The notes: generated by a model from the sequence alone, not told the origin. A stretch of 64,000 nt of DNA from Strix aluco (GCF_031877795.1 NC_133958.1:1736001-1800000); one strand, 5' to 3'; positions 1-46,200 are shown, counted from the first letter of the stretch. Program-made: numbers and translations.

Positions 1-553
1 GCTGCCTGGCTGGAAGCAGCTGCGCAGGAGGGGACCTGGCGTCCTGGCGCGTGCCGGGCTGAGCCTTTACGGCCAAGGTGCCTGACGATGTCCCGGGCTG
101 CGTTCAGGGCAGCTCTGCCAGCAGGCTGAGGGAGGGGATCCCTCGCTGGACGCTCTCCAGTAAGCCCACGACCCTCTTCTACTGAGGAGCCCAGGACTGG
201 ACACTCTGTGTTTGCCAGTGATTGTTACCTTTGTGCTTTGGTGACTTTGTGTGATAATAAGGGACAAGTTTTTCTCCCCTAAAATGCAGATTCTTTTGCT
301 TTCTCGTTAAAAGTCTGATATGCTGTAGTGATTGTTCTAGTGGCCTTTGTAATAACTTGAACAGCTCCTATTATTTCAGCTACGTTGCAAGTTTTTCTTA
401 CCTTCTTCGTGTGACCATTGTCATTCAGTGGTATGGAATAACTGCTGTTCTCCTTGGGTCTGGCAAGGATTTAGTGTAATAAATTCTCTGTGCAATCCTA
501 TGGGACTCAGAGTTTAAACTGTTCACCTCAGCTACTTCTGGATTTGATTTCAG
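1..553 (+). other. NFU1: NFU1 last intron (3' part)
   Basis: This is sequence upstream of the NFU1 terminal exon, ending in a TTTCAG acceptor at 548-553. I looked for the preceding NFU1 exon, which carries the CxxC Fe-S motif, and did not find it here. No repeat or RNA gene was recognised. Confidence 0.75.
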
Positions 554-601
554 GTTGTTGATGACGATGATGATATGGAGAAAGAAGCAAATTCTACTTG
601 A
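554..601 (+). CDS. NFU1: NFU1 iron-sulfur cluster scaffold, terminal coding exon
   Basis: This exon encodes the last 15 residues and stop of NFU1, a mitochondrial scaffold that passes [4Fe-4S] clusters to lipoyl synthase and other clients. After the acceptor at 552-553 the frame reads VVDDDDDMEKEANST and then TGA at 599-601. As I remember it, the human protein ends in VMDDESDEKEANSP, so the MEKEANS-like end and acidic run identify the gene. The Fe-S-binding CxxC domain lies in earlier exons outside the window. The avian tail has a run of five Asp codons where human has mixed Asp/Glu/Ser. The gene lies on the same strand as GFPT1, ending about 5.1 kb before the GFPT1 start codon. The call rests on a short peptide, but its position next to GFPT1 is what synteny predicts. 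Confidence 0.85.
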   Translation, partial: VVDDDDDMEKEANST

Positions 602-790
602 GCCGACATCATCTATGGCCAAACAAGTATTTACCTCTTGGCGTACGTAAACTATCTTTGTGCTGAGGAACAACCAAATTTGCCTTTCTTTTCAGAAGAA
701 CAGTTGCACTTATATCTGTGAAAATGTATCATCAGTTTAAGCAGTTTGTCGACTAATTTATTAAATGCCCTGCATTCGAAAAAGAATTCT
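602..790 (+). other. NFU1: NFU1 3'UTR, proximal form
   Basis: The probable 3'UTR runs from the NFU1 stop to a site just past the first polyadenylation signal (760-765). The extent is inferred; later signals would give longer forms. Confidence 0.4.
760..765 (+). terminator. NFU1: Candidate NFU1 polyadenylation signal (ATTAAA)
   Basis: ATTAAA lies 159 nt after the NFU1 stop. A T/GT-rich stretch at about 787-812 could serve as the downstream element. This is the first plausible signal. Confidence 0.35.
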
Positions 791-1223
791 TTTGCTCTAC
801 TTTGTACTGTGTCTTAAGAAAGAAATGGTGGGCTTTAAAAACGGTGATGTGTTTCCATTGTTCTTTCATACAAAAAATTCAAGACCTAAAAGAAGAGAAG
901 GCAGAAGTAAAGTTCCTTGATTGGTTTTTGTGCAATAGAAATATTAAATGTTTATTCTCCCAAACCTACTTATGGGGCTTGCAGGACTATCTGCCCGTGC
1001 TCTACAACTGGGAAGTTCAGGAATGTTCATTTTATCAAGTCTGGTTAAAAAGGTTTTAATTCATATCAATTTTTTGTGTGAAAAATAACCCAAACTTCAA
1101 CTGTTTGTTTTGATTGCCATCACTTCTGGAAAGTTACCTACTTGCTCACTAGCACTTTGCAAACAATAGCAACAGAAAGAAAAAGAAATCTGAGTTGTTT
1201 GTTATAAAAATCATATCTTTTAA

Positions 1224-1229
1224 AATAAA
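1224..1229 (+). terminator. NFU1: Candidate distal NFU1 polyadenylation signal (AATAAA)
   Basis: Canonical AATAAA, about 620 nt after the stop, without a clear GT-rich downstream element. Another AATAAA lies at 1940-1945. Confidence 0.2.
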
Positions 1230-2304
1230 TCTTAGAAGAAGATGATCCTTATCAGCTTTAGTAAGTAGAGAGACTAATTGGCTTATTTAGAAGTAAAATT
1301 GTTCAGCCACCATTCGTGGTCTGTTTAAACTTGCAAAAGATTATTTCTCAACATAATACTCCAACATCAAGATGAATGTGCAGTGCTTAAGGGCACAAAT
1401 TACATTTGTAGGATAGCAAAGAAAATGAATGTGTTTACTTTATACCATATCCTGTTTGTTCCTTCTGCAGAGCCAAAGAGTGTAGTGTATGTGTAACGTG
1501 GCTGCCCTGGCTGAGCGAGGGAAGACGTGGCAGAGCAGAACACACGTTCCAGTTTTAGAGACTATGGGAAGAGAAATATTTATTGTTCTGAAATTGAAAT
1601 ACGTAAATCAGGCTTTGCAAGTACTTCTGTTTACTTGTGTGTGTAGGACTTAATTTCTTCCTGGTGCCTAGCTTTAGCAGATGGCTTTGCTAATGGAAAT
1701 ACTGCTGCTTCTTTGTGCTGCCACAGTCGAGCTGCGTTTGTGGTCATTATTTGGCTTATGGTTATAGTCAGGTTCCCTGTGTGCAAGGATTTGACAGCCT
1801 CCGGTATGTTCCCCTCTTTCACTCCTGGCCAGTGTAATTCCACTGAGTCCCTGAACAGGATCAATTAAGTCAGTTTTATGTAGCATACAGATCAGCATAT
1901 GGTCAGCATAAACTTCATATTACTTGTTAGAAATCTGAAAATAAATATTTTAGCAAAATATTTCTTCAGCTTTCATGGAGATTAATAACCTACAGTCATT
2001 TAAATAACCCACTCAGGATTTGGAAATTGGTTTGAAATTACCATGTTTTCTTTACCCTATTATGAGTATGTAGTGCCTGATCTTACAAGTACATTGATGA
2101 CAAAATTCCCCTCGAGGTAGGCTCAGACTATCCAAAAGAGAGCTTGTGCAAATGTTACCACCATGTCCTTCTTTGTCAGCAAACCATAGAATGGTGACTA
2201 ATGTTTCTGGTTTCTCAGAAATAGAGCTTTTTAGGCCTAATTTGTCAATTTAAGGCACTATACAAGCCAAAACTTAAACAGCAAAGTAGCTGTTTCGCAT
2301 GTTA

Positions 2305-2310
2305 AATAAA
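2305..2310 (+). terminator. NFU1: Candidate distal NFU1 polyadenylation signal (AATAAA)
   Basis: Canonical AATAAA followed 17-30 nt later by a GT/T-rich stretch (TGTGGTCTTTATT). This is the best-formed signal and downstream element upstream of GFPT1. It would give an NFU1 3'UTR of about 1.7 kb. Confidence 0.3.
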
Positions 2311-4884
2311 ATGTATCTCTCAAAAATGTGGTCTTTATTCTTCAGTTAAGCAGTACTAATTTCTTCCAGGTACAGTAGGGATCCAGTTCTGCTGCTGTCT
2401 TGGTATTTCCAGTCTTGTTTTTAATGGGGTTTTGACTTGTACAAATAGGACCAAGTTAAGCCTGCATGTACTGAGGGTGAAGATTAAGCATCTTGTGACT
2501 GAAGAGGTTCCATGTCTGGCCTGTGTCCTGTGTGTCCTCAAGTTCCTCAAGCTCCGTTGTGGAGAGAGAAGTGCATAACGCTCACATCCCAGCTTTTATC
2601 TGTTGAGTCCCACTACAAAGTAAGCTCTTCAGGGCAGTGGTTGCATTTCTACGGCATAAAGCAGTGGGGGGCTTTCCAACTCTGGATAAACGAAAGCAGA
2701 GGGAGGTGGTTACGTGCCAATTCTCACTTGGGGAACAAAACAAACCCCAGCTGTATTGACAGCATTAACAATAACTGTAAACTCTAATACTGTGATGGCC
2801 CAGTGTGGTAAAATCGTCCGCCCAAATCATTAGGAGTTTGTGTGACCCTTCCAGGCTCTGTCTGGAACAGCTTCGTTCATGGAAGGGATCCCTGTTAGTG
2901 AGAGGTATCCCGTCTGCTGCTCTCACCCACGTTCACGAACACTGAGGCAAGGAGGGCAACGTAGTAATGACTGCTCGAGGTTTAGCTTCGGAGCTCGCGC
3001 GGGGGCAGCGTCCTCGGCGGTACTCCCGTGTGTGGTGCGAGGGGCCCGCAGCTCTTGTTCTGAAGAGAGCTCCTCGGCTGGGGGCTGGGAAGCTGAGCTC
3101 TACCCTAACGCTCAGGTCAGCAGGGGGGATTTTTGACTCCAGAGTGTTTCTATAAATTGCAGTGGTTATGTTTAAAATAGTAATGACTGCTTGAAATTAT
3201 TCTGGTATTTTTTAAAGAAAAAAAGTACTTTGGTATTTTTGCTGTGCCATAGATAAGTGCAAAATTACAGTCTGCCATTCAGCCTTTTTTGTTTTCACCC
3301 ATCAGAGAGAGAAAACACACAAAATCCATTCGTGTTTCCTAAGCACTGTTCTTGCACTCTTTCACAGGCAAAGTTGATTATAGCTCTTCAAACTCTCATC
3401 TTAAAACTGTTCACAGGTGGACGTGTGCTTTTTGTCAGGATGTGACTCATTCCACGCTTCTAGGAGGAATTAGCCTGTTTGTCTAGAAGGCAGGCTGCTG
3501 ATAACGCTGGGGCGTACGGCGTGAAGCAATCCACAGCCACAGCATTTTTGGAGCAGGTACTTTCAGCTTAGCAGCAGGAAGAAATGGCTCATGTTACCTG
3601 ATGTTAATATTCAAAATGCGTTCTGTCAGGGATCACAAAACTTACTCTTTTCCAGGAGGTGATAGTTTGCAGTCTGTCTAAAATTCAGGACTTTAGCCAG
3701 AACTTCTATTTCAAGTGAACTATGTTGAGCGTAGAGGAGAAGGAAGTGGGCATTTTTTTTTCCCAACTGTGACCCCTTCCTGTTAATTTTATGAAAGGCT
3801 CACCTGTGAGAGCCAGCTTGGGAGGCTGTTTTCACATTTCTCCATTTGGTTGTAAGTTGTACATCTACGTCCGCGTGAACTATATATGGCAGTAAAACTG
3901 TGTACTGTACATACAGCAAACCTCGGAATGAAGGAACAGGTTACATAGGGGGTAAATACTGGCTTTTATGGGGAAAAATTTAAATAGCCACTTTGAGACT
4001 AAACACATGGAGCTAAATTTCAGTATGTGTAAAAATCTGAGGAATCTGCTCCAGATTACTACATGATTGATGGATGAGTTGGCCTCAGTTTGAGGATTCC
4101 TATTTATAACATCAAGCACGCTACAAGTTTAAGTTGTAAAGTCTGGTATTTGCTGTGAATCTGACATAACTACGTATTTTGGGAGTGCTTGTAAGGCCTG
4201 TCCATGCTCCTTCAGGTCTGGGCATCCCTCGTTCTAAGTAGGGTCCTTTCGATTTGTCTTCAGGCAACGCTATAGATTATTTTAGGTTTGTAATGAATAC
4301 TTCAAGAAATTCCGTGAGTGGTAAGAAGTCACGAACTGGGAGCTCCCGCAGGGCAGCAAAGAAACCCCCAGTGTAGAGGTGAAGCAGCAGGTGACTGGGG
4401 TGTGCCTGGTAGATCAGTAACAGAGAGTTTGAACGGTGGCCAGAGCGAGGAGAGCTCTGTGCCAGTGTGTATTGTGTGTATTTCTGGTGATCCCCTTTCA
4501 GATTTGCACTATTACAGCGGATTAGGAGTTCCCTTCTCATCTGGGAAATCAACTTCCACTGCCACAAGGCATTCAGCTTCCTAATTAAAGATGTGGAAGT
4601 GAAAAAACAAAAATCAGAGTTTGAAGTCAGCCCTGCTCCACCTTCACGACTGGCAAAGGAGAAATGAAGCATCAAGCAGCTTGGTTGGAGTTGCTGCTCT
4701 GCACAAGCCAGGCCTAAGGACTGGACTAACCACCTTGGGCTGTTCCTGTGATGTCCTCACCAAAAGCAGAGGTGGCCGTCTGCGCTGGCTGCGAACTTTT
4801 AATGTTTCTTAGACCGGTGACCTCCTGCTCTTTGTGTTCAGCTGGGTTCTTCCAGCAGCAAGTTCAAAACCTACTGCTATCCCG

Positions 4885-4907
4885 TTTTTTTTTTTTTTTT
4901 TTTTTTT
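4885..4907. repeat. T23 homopolymer
   Basis: Uninterrupted run of 23 T; it could be a microsatellite or an old poly-A tail in reverse orientation. No retroposon body was recognised beside it. Confidence 0.9.
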
Positions 4908-5591
4908 AATGTACACTAATGTGTTGGTTGTATCTGGGCTTTTTAAGGAAATCTTTATTGAGTTTTCAGTGTCAGGATTAAGTGAACAGCGTTTTTCTCA
5001 GGAAGGGGTTGCTGTCTTTTTGTAGCCTTAGGCTGTTAGTAAGTTACTCAAGGAGGATTCGATGGGGGTAGCTCTGGACAGCTAACTGGGCCAGCCAGCT
5101 GCATGAACAAGTATACAGCTCCTCTGTCAGCCCTGCCCGGCCCAGTTGGCTTTGCAGATTCATCTTAATGGTTTATCTCGCTTCTAAAGGTGCAGTTCTG
5201 GGGCAGTTCCAGTCGAAAACGAGAAGAAAGGCCACGTGGAGTTGGGGGGGGGGGGGATGTGTAGCGCCGTGTCGTGGGGGTACCGGACTCTGAGGGTGCT
5301 GCTCGTTCACCACCGAGCTCGGGAAGGCCCTGGGGTGTTGGCGACTCGTGCTCCCCCCGCGCTGCTCAAGGGCCGGGGCTCACTGCCCGTTCGCGCTGTG
5401 GTACGGGGGGGAGAGGGGGGTCCCGCCGCCGCAGGGCGCGGGCTGTGCGCGGAGCCGGAAAGCCGCCCGGGGGAGGAGGCCCCGTCCCCGCAGGCCCAGG
5501 CGCGGCGCTCGTTGCGGCGGGCAGCGCCCGGTGCCCCGGGGCCGGGAGCCCTTTGTCCGCCGCCGCGGGCTCGTCCCGCTGCCACGTCCCG

Positions 5592-5601
5592 GGGGCGGGG
5601 C
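5592..5601 (+). promoter_or_regulatory. GFPT1: GC box (Sp1-type)
   Basis: GGGGCGGGGC, an exact core Sp1/KLF site, 138 bp upstream of the start codon. Confidence 0.6.
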
Positions 5602-5605
5602 CGGG

Positions 5606-5615
5606 GGGGCGGGGC
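5606..5615 (+). promoter_or_regulatory. GFPT1: GC box (Sp1-type)
   Basis: A second GGGGCGGGGC, 14 bp after the first. A tandem GC-box pair upstream of a CCAAT box is common in TATA-less promoters. Confidence 0.6.
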
Positions 5616-5628
5616 CTAGGGGTAGCGA

Positions 5629-5633
5629 CCAAT
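5629..5633 (+). promoter_or_regulatory. GFPT1: CCAAT box (NF-Y-type)
   Basis: CCAAT within GACCAATGGC, close to the NF-Y consensus. If it sits 60-100 bp upstream of the start site as usual, transcription starts at about 5690-5735 and the 5'UTR is short. The ATG inside it (5632) would then be outside the mRNA. Confidence 0.55.
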
Positions 5634-5648
5634 GGCGGCGCGGGCGGC

Positions 5649-5658
5649 GCGCCTGCGC
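5649..5658 (+). promoter_or_regulatory. GFPT1: NRF1-like site
   Basis: GCGCCTGCGC fits the NRF1 half-site pair GCGC-N2-GCGC. It is one base from the usual GCGCATGCGC centre. Confidence 0.35.
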
Positions 5659-5738
5659 CCTGGGCCCCGCCGCGGGGGGCGGGCGGGCGGCGCGGCCCCG
5701 GCGCGCAGAGGCAGCGCGGCCGCGGACCGGGGCGCACC

Positions 5739-39086
<33,348 letters not shown>

Positions 39087-42000
39087 AAGATCATCTGAAT
39101 CATAGGGGCAAAGGGGAATTAAATGAAAGACTTTTTTTGGTACCAAAATAACTTGATTTTAAAGTCCCCTAGGTAAATCTTATTTTGGTAAATCATTGTT
39201 TGTGTATAAGATCACCGTAATTCCATTACATTAGTGATTGTCAAACTGATTCCACATGCTATGTCGATAGCTTTGGGGTTTTTTGAACAGTAGCCTTCCA
39301 TGAAAGATGTTAAATGGTTTTCTTTAAAGATTACTGAGTCTTCTAGGTAAGGGGCCCTCCACTTTACTTTCAGATAATGTCATTGTTTCTTACCCAGTGT
39401 GGCTCATTCCAATTGCTGATGAGAAACCATTGAATGAATTACCTGGCGTGCTCTCAGGCAGTGAAGCAGGATACCAGGATATACAACTGGAACAAGAGCT
39501 GTTACTGGTCATGCTTGTGCAGATACTTTAACAGTGAATGAAACTGTAAACAAGCGTTTGGGGTAAATTTCTGCCTCGTGTACAAAAGGGAATTAAACTG
39601 ACCTGTCACAACCTCCTAAATTTTAGGCACGTGGTAAACGTGCTAAGAAAATAATGTTGCTTCAGAAGGGTTTTTTTTCTATACCAAATACCTAGCAAGT
39701 GACAATCTGGTAGATTCGGTGGGCCACAACGTGCTGACACACCAGCACAGGCCTGTCGTGCCCACCAAGAGAGGGGAACTCACGCCTTCGAGCGTGAAGG
39801 GAAGCAGTGGCTGACGTGGGAGGGGTGCTTACCAAAGGCGGGGAAGAGAGGGATAGGAGCAGTGCTCAGTTCATGCTGGGGCTTTGTTACTGCTGCTCTT
39901 TGGTTCTTTACACAAGTAGAAGTCTTCCTGTGTTGAGGATTTTTCCCTTTGAACTGAGCACTGTGGCACTATAAACACATCCCAGGGAACCAGCTTTATG
40001 CTGCTGCAGGTCACTTACTAGTCTGAATGCGTAGAAGTTTCTACCTTGTGTCTCTCTGGCAGAGAAATGGCACAAAAGGTCCCTTTCTGAGGCTTACGAC
40101 GTTAGCCGGAGTCCCTTAATGAAAGCATGGGTTTGGGTTTATTTAGGAGCAGTTCGTATGTGACTTGTGTCAAATTCAGCTGGTTTAAAATTGGAGGGGA
40201 TAAAAGAGGCTCGACGGACAAGACAGAAATATATACCTTGGTAAATGGTTTTATAACAAGCATGCAGAGAATCAGAAACGACTCAGAAAACACGCCTTCA
40301 AGACTTAACACTGACTTTTTCAGTCATTAAAGGGCAGATAGCCACATAGTTCCTAATGCAAGAAGGTCGGTTTCCTACCAGCTTGGTGGGTTTTGAAGTA
40401 GCTTTACACACGCACCATAAAAAGAAAAACGCGCTGCAAGGCGTAGAGCAATGCTTGCCGAGTGCTGGGGGCTGTCCCAGCCCGCTCACTGCCCCCCAGG
40501 AGCTGCTCTAACAAGTGCAGCACTTGGGGACTGGCCACCACCCTTTAAAAGCGAGTTCTCCTCGCACGGGATGGCTGTTGCTAAGTAGCAGGAATCCAGG
40601 CTCTCGTACAAGCTCAGACCGAGGCGTTTCCAGAGACTCTGTAGCAATTCTCCTTTAGATAAAACCGCAGCAACTATTTAACTTCAGTTCAGTATCAGCT
40701 CAAGGCTTAGTTTTATTATGAGAATGAAATGCTGCGTGCCTGGAAACAGCTTCTCAAAACCAATGTATGTGTGTTTATTAATACATGAACTCACTGTGCT
40801 GCCAGTGTCTGTTTAAGAACAAAGTAGTAAATACTGCATTTTATTTAGACAGCATTTCTTAGGAGGCACTGACTCCTGCCAGTTCTGTGCCTCTGCCTAA
40901 ACATGACCAGTAGACTTCCCTGCTTCATCTGCTGGTGATACTCGTCCTTAAGGAAAAACACCACGTGTTCAGTGCTGACAGCTTGAGGACAGTTCCTCTT
41001 CCTCCTCCTCCCACTCAGCTTCCCTAAGAGAAGAGAAACTGTGCAAACCTCTCCCGTGGAGGGGTGGAACCAGGGCAGGTTTCCCCCCTGGATCCCCCCC
41101 CCAAGCACAACGACCCAAGGACTTGCAGTATCACACCCTGTGTTCTCGTTAGCGCGGGGTCTCACGGGAAAGAACCCTGCAAGAGAATTATTTTGAGATC
41201 TTTTTCTCCTAGTCTGCCCAGAAGAAAAGCAGCAAGCATTGCTTTTATCTACCCTCCTACAGGTGATTGTCCGCTAGCTTACCGAGTCTCCTAGCAAACG
41301 GGATGGTAGACATCCCTGTTAAAGTACAAGTTGCTATTCAGTCAAAGTCCGATAATGCAGGCTGTTAAATATTTATGAAAGTAAGTTGTATACAAAGAGG
41401 ACCAAAGAACAGGAGTCTAAGTTAGAAATGTAAGGCTGACGCTCTGATGTCAGGTGTAACTGTACAGATATCGCTGAGCTATTTGGTTTTCTGCTGTGAT
41501 AGACAAATCCTTGTGTGTAATTTAAGGCATTAAAACGACAGATTCTTCATTGTCAGAAGCAAAGGTAGTTTTCACCCCCTGCATTCTGCCAGTTGCCAGC
41601 AAACTGCCTGAAGTGTATAAAACTCTGCCTGCCAAAACAGAGGTGTAGTTGCTGCTTGCAGCTTAGGCTGTCGGATATCAAAGAATGCTGTGGAGCACAC
41701 TTGCTATGAAGAATTTCTCTGATGAGCATGGTAGGGAATCTGTTAAGCATCTCGTTGTTGTTAATTGCCATGCCTGTGTGAAGTGAGAATGTATAAAGGA
41801 CTCTCCTTAGCTTTCCTTACCTCATTTTGTCTAGATGTGTTGCATTTTGATGAACAGATGACGTTTCTCTTTTCCTTAGAAAACTTTTAGAATGTCTTGT
41901 GATATTTATTAACAGCCAGTCAGTCTTCTGCTCTCCAGAATGAATGTTTTGCTTACTGAGCCAGTAAAATTCCCTCCTTCCTAATTGAGGTGTTTAAAAA

Positions 42001-43058
42001 TTCAGTAGCCCTGTCACTAAAATTGAGCCACAGGTAAATACAGATAAAGGCCTTTGTCATTTGGAATAGCAGCTGCCTATTACTGCGTAGTTTTGTCAGA
42101 ATTTATTTTGATTTACCTGTCTAAAGAGGCTTAAAGGGAAGCACATGCCCATAGGTCTTAGGATTTTTTAACTACCAGAGAACTTCAGGCTCAGCACATG
42201 TTGTTTCTGCCCAACAGATCTCAGACAAATTCCACACCACTACACACACAATAGCAGATTAAGTTGTACATGGAATATGCTTCTGTCAGAAAGGTTTCCC
42301 CCCCTGGCCCTACTGAGGAAAGGCTCCAGTTCTTCCCTGAATTTGTCAGAGGAGTAAGTACCGTCTGCGTGCATATCCTTATAAAGAGCCCAAGCCTGTA
42401 TCAGGGTGGCCCTGGCCCCGTAGGGTGCCCCCATGACATGGCAAACGCCGTCTCCTCTTCGGCGTGGTCGTACTGACTTGGGGGTAACGATGTCCCACAC
42501 CCCTATTTGTGAGGGTTCAACCCCTCCGTCCTGGAAGAGCTGAAAGCTTCACGCAGCCCATTTCCCAGTCGAGTGGGAGGGAGCTCGTGGACATGACACA
42601 ACGCATAATCATGCTCGGTTAGGAGCCTTAAGACTAGCCTAGACACACCAGGTTTGGTTAAGCTGCAGATTGAAATATCTAAAGGCATAAGGAAGACCAA
42701 CACTTCAGTGCAAAATGAGGCTTTTCTCCTCTCCAGCCCTCACTGACAGTCCTTGGCACCACAAGCAGGTGCCTGGCAGCAGCGTGTCGGGTGGAGGGAG
42801 GGATTGAAATTCAGCGCTTGAAGTAGCACGTCGGTGTTTAGCTGTGGCTAATTTTAGATCCTACCTGAATGTACCAAACTTGTCTCAAAGCGTGGAGACC
42901 CTCCTCTGCATCAGAAACAGGAAGAAGAAGAAACAAAGAAGTATTTGGTTTGAACAAAAGGAAAGAAAACTATTTGCCTTCAATTCAGTTTATGTAAATA
43001 GACATCGGAAGTGGCAAACGCCACCACTTCTTCCCTTCTAGATCTGTTTGCCTCTGCC

Positions 43059-43066
43059 TGTACATA
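43059..43066 (+). promoter_or_regulatory. GFPT1: Pumilio response element in 3'UTR
   Basis: TGTACATA is an exact match to the PUM1/2 consensus UGUANAUA, in the predicted last 200 nt of the GFPT1 transcript. Confidence 0.45.
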
Positions 43067-43208
43067 TCCAGCTGGCTTGGTTTGTGGGGACCAGTCTGTA
43101 TCTTGTTTCCTGTTGTGTGCTGTACGCAGAAGATGTCTTTCTTTTGTCTGTAGTGTTTTACAATTTGGGTTTTGTCTTTTTGCTTACTTTTTTGTATCTC
43201 ACCCTTTG

Positions 43209-43214
43209 AATAAA
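43209..43214 (+). terminator. GFPT1: GFPT1 distal polyadenylation signal (AATAAA)
   Basis: AATAAA lies after a long T-rich stretch (about 43130-43200), with a GT/T-rich element (ACTGGTCTTTAGTT) about 35 nt downstream. Confidence 0.55.
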
Positions 43215-43235
43215 ATCAAGTGCCCTACATTAAAC

Positions 43236-46200
43236 AAACGGAATTACTGGTCTTTAGTTAAATCCCTTTAAGAATAGGTAACCCCTGTGAAAGTTAAGGG
43301 CAGTATGTACAAAGCAGAAAACCACAGGGCTTAACTCCCCTCTCTCCTAACCGGCCAGGCTTTTTTTCATGTCTGAGTACAGAATGTATTTCAGCTGCCC
43401 CTTCCTAACCAGGATTTTGCCACTAACCAAGAAGAAATCCCATAAAATCCCCCTAAGGCAGAACAGTCGGTATCACCTTCCGTACCTTAATTCTCATTTA
43501 ACTGACACTTTTCTAGCACCGGGTGAGACAAATCGTGGTCAGCACAGCCCATACGTGACCCACGCTTAGCAAATATTACTTGGGGTTTCTTTTTCAAGAA
43601 AGAAACGTATTTGGGTAACGTGCAGACAGGCTCTTTGCAAACCCAGCAGTGCAGGACTATGACACAGATGCTGAGAGAGTACAATTAAGTGCACATTCTT
43701 GTAAGACAATAGCTGGGGGCTTAGAGATTGTTCATACCTAAAAAATGCCTTTGTAGGCGAAGTCCACAATGACAAAAAAACTGTCTGAAATTCCACCGCT
43801 CCTCCAGTCAGAGCCATTCATGGATTAATTTCCTCAGGGACCTTCACCTCTCCAGGGGAAGAACATCAAATGCGATCATTTAATTTCCTGGATAACATGA
43901 GCAGCTTGGACTTGCTCTTCTCACAAATACCTTTCTTATACAAGTACCAGTATAAAAGGTCACAAGGCTGCTTTTTAGGGCTTATTGTCTTGAAACAGCG
44001 CACGTACGTCCTTAGTATCACAATAAAAGTCGGTGCCTACGCAGACATTGGGAGCGAGGCTGTCCGCTTTTGCTTGCTCTGAGCTGCAAAAATCAACGGC
44101 AGGTCTAGTGTGTGTGACAGTCGTACACAAAACCGGGTCCAACAGCTCAGAGCTCGAGGCTTTCATTGTCGTAGCGGTAGGTCACATCTGTGCAGGACCC
44201 TAAAGGAGCCGGGGAGGATCTTCCCAAAGTGACCCCAGGGCTGCACCACCCTCAGCCTCATTTCTCGGCCTGACCCGCCCAGCAGAGCTGAGGTTCTGGG
44301 CAGCTGCTGTCACAGGGCTCCTGCGCTTCCAGTCACCGCGCAGGGGACTCGGCACCCCCCTTCTCTAATGCGTTCCAAGTACTGTACTCCAAAGAGCAAG
44401 GGAGTTGTATCGTAATGGGTAACTACAAGACACTGCCAGGAGAAACTCCTCGTTTCTCCATCTGGGCCATCTGAGCACACACATTATACAGCACATTTAA
44501 TTTAAGCTAATAAAAATGGCAGTGAGAAGACAAATGCAAAGGGACACATCCAGGGTCCTGAGCAAGTCAGTCCTGAGCTCTGGCTGCGAGAAAGCCGTTT
44601 CCTTAACTCCTGATGGGGCTAAAAGCAGCAAGACAAGGCGCAAAGGACCTGCAGCTCTTTGCACAGAACTCCTCAGTCCCACGTAGAGTTCATCTCCTAC
44701 AATATGGCATTTGAAGGGAAATAAGCTCCCAGAAGCTAAGTGAGATTTACAGAAGGGGGTAAGCATTTGGTCTGTATAAATTAGAATAGATTGCCTGCTC
44801 CAAACTGCTCCTAGGCCCCTCTGGAGCAACCTGCTTCCTGCCATTTACCCTGCGCACGCTTCCACAGGGCCTGGACCTTCAGCACAGCTGCAGGGCTGAG
44901 CCTCAAGCTGCTGGCTGGACGCATTCATGCAAGCTTCTTTACCTATATTTACCTTTTCTGCTATAAAGCAGCGCTCACCCTTGCTTGCAGGAGTCCCGTG
45001 CATAGCCAAGAGCCTGGAAACGGTGTTCATTCATCACCTTATTCTCCTCGTGCTCTCTGGCAAACTGTTTTGCACCGCTACGGAGCTCACCTGTAGCCCT
45101 GTACAATAACTGCTTGCACAGAAAACACCCATGGAATGCCTGGGATCAGGGAAATGCCACCTGCCCCTGCAACAAAAGCCAGTTCTCAGGTCGCTGTAAG
45201 ATGCTCAATGAGGAAGCAGCAGTCCATAGGATATGCTATGGGCAATTCTTGAACAAGTTTGGAAAGAAAGCGGTAGGCAGCTGGACACAGGCAGAACAAG
45301 GAGGGGATGTTTTACCTGGAAAATTGCCTCCCTGTTCCCAGGGTGCTGTTTCACCACGACACTGAGTAGTGGTGGAGCCGTTCTTGCACACTGGCTCAAT
45401 CTGCTGCCCAGGGCTGGCTGGTGTTCATAGGCGGCGCTTCTCGCTTTGAGAAGAGCGACCTCAGAAAGGGGTAACAGCAATTTTCTGGTTTTTTGCCCCT
45501 CAGAAAGCAGCCAGCCACACTCATGGTGGAGGTGTGAAGATACACGAAGCGAATGAACTACTCCTCCTTTGCACACACAAAGCCTTCAGGGCAGCACAGT
45601 GTTACCGAGAGGACAGCCCGGCCCGTTGAGCTTGTATCTCCTGGTGGTTTCGCACTGTGCGGTGCCAGAGCAGCACCCCCGGGGTGTTCAGAGCACTAAT
45701 GAGCAGGATTTAAGGGCCTTTGCTTAGTGACAGCTGGCAGGATTTGTTGGGAGACAGTAAAAAACGCTGTAGGGGGATGGCCATTCATCTCGGTGGCCAG
45801 TTCCACTGCTGAGTAGCTCCTTCCCCATTGCCCACACACCCTCTTTGCTGGGCTGCTCTTCCAGCATCTCTTTGCTGCTGTTACATCTCTGTGGGTCGCC
45901 ACATCTCCAGCTCCTACAGCTTGGAAGGTCCAACAAGCAACACGCTGCAGCAGCGCGGCTTCATCTCCCATCTCTGCTACAAGCCCATGTGCAATCTCTG
46001 CCCACGCTGCTCCCGAGGCCACCCCAACCTTCCCGTCAGAGGACTAACAGCACCCCAGATTGCTCTGCGCTGCCTTACGCATTTCAGTTATCAGACAGGA
46101 GACTGTCACTGTCCTTTCCCAAACAGTGATAAGGCAAATCCTTAGGTCCTGCTTTAGAGGCACAAACGCAGAGGGGGGGAGTGCAGAGACAGCCGAGCTC

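Larger units (their letters stand above)
791..5329. other. NFU1-GFPT1 intergenic region or extended NFU1 3'UTR
   Basis: No gene is supported here. The short open frames lack splice context and resemble nothing I recognise. A small GC-rich, CpG-containing patch lies at about 2960-3070, and a run of 23 T at 4885-4907. Nothing else stands out. Confidence 0.6.
39087..43235 (+). other. GFPT1: GFPT1 3'UTR (probable long form)
   Basis: No coding exon was found after the stop. The best polyadenylation signal on this strand is at 43209, with a Pumilio-type element 150 nt before it, giving a UTR of about 4.1 kb. Mammalian GFPT1 also has a multi-kilobase 3'UTR. Weaker ATTAAA signals at 39592 and 41529 could end shorter forms. 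The extent is inference. Confidence 0.55.
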
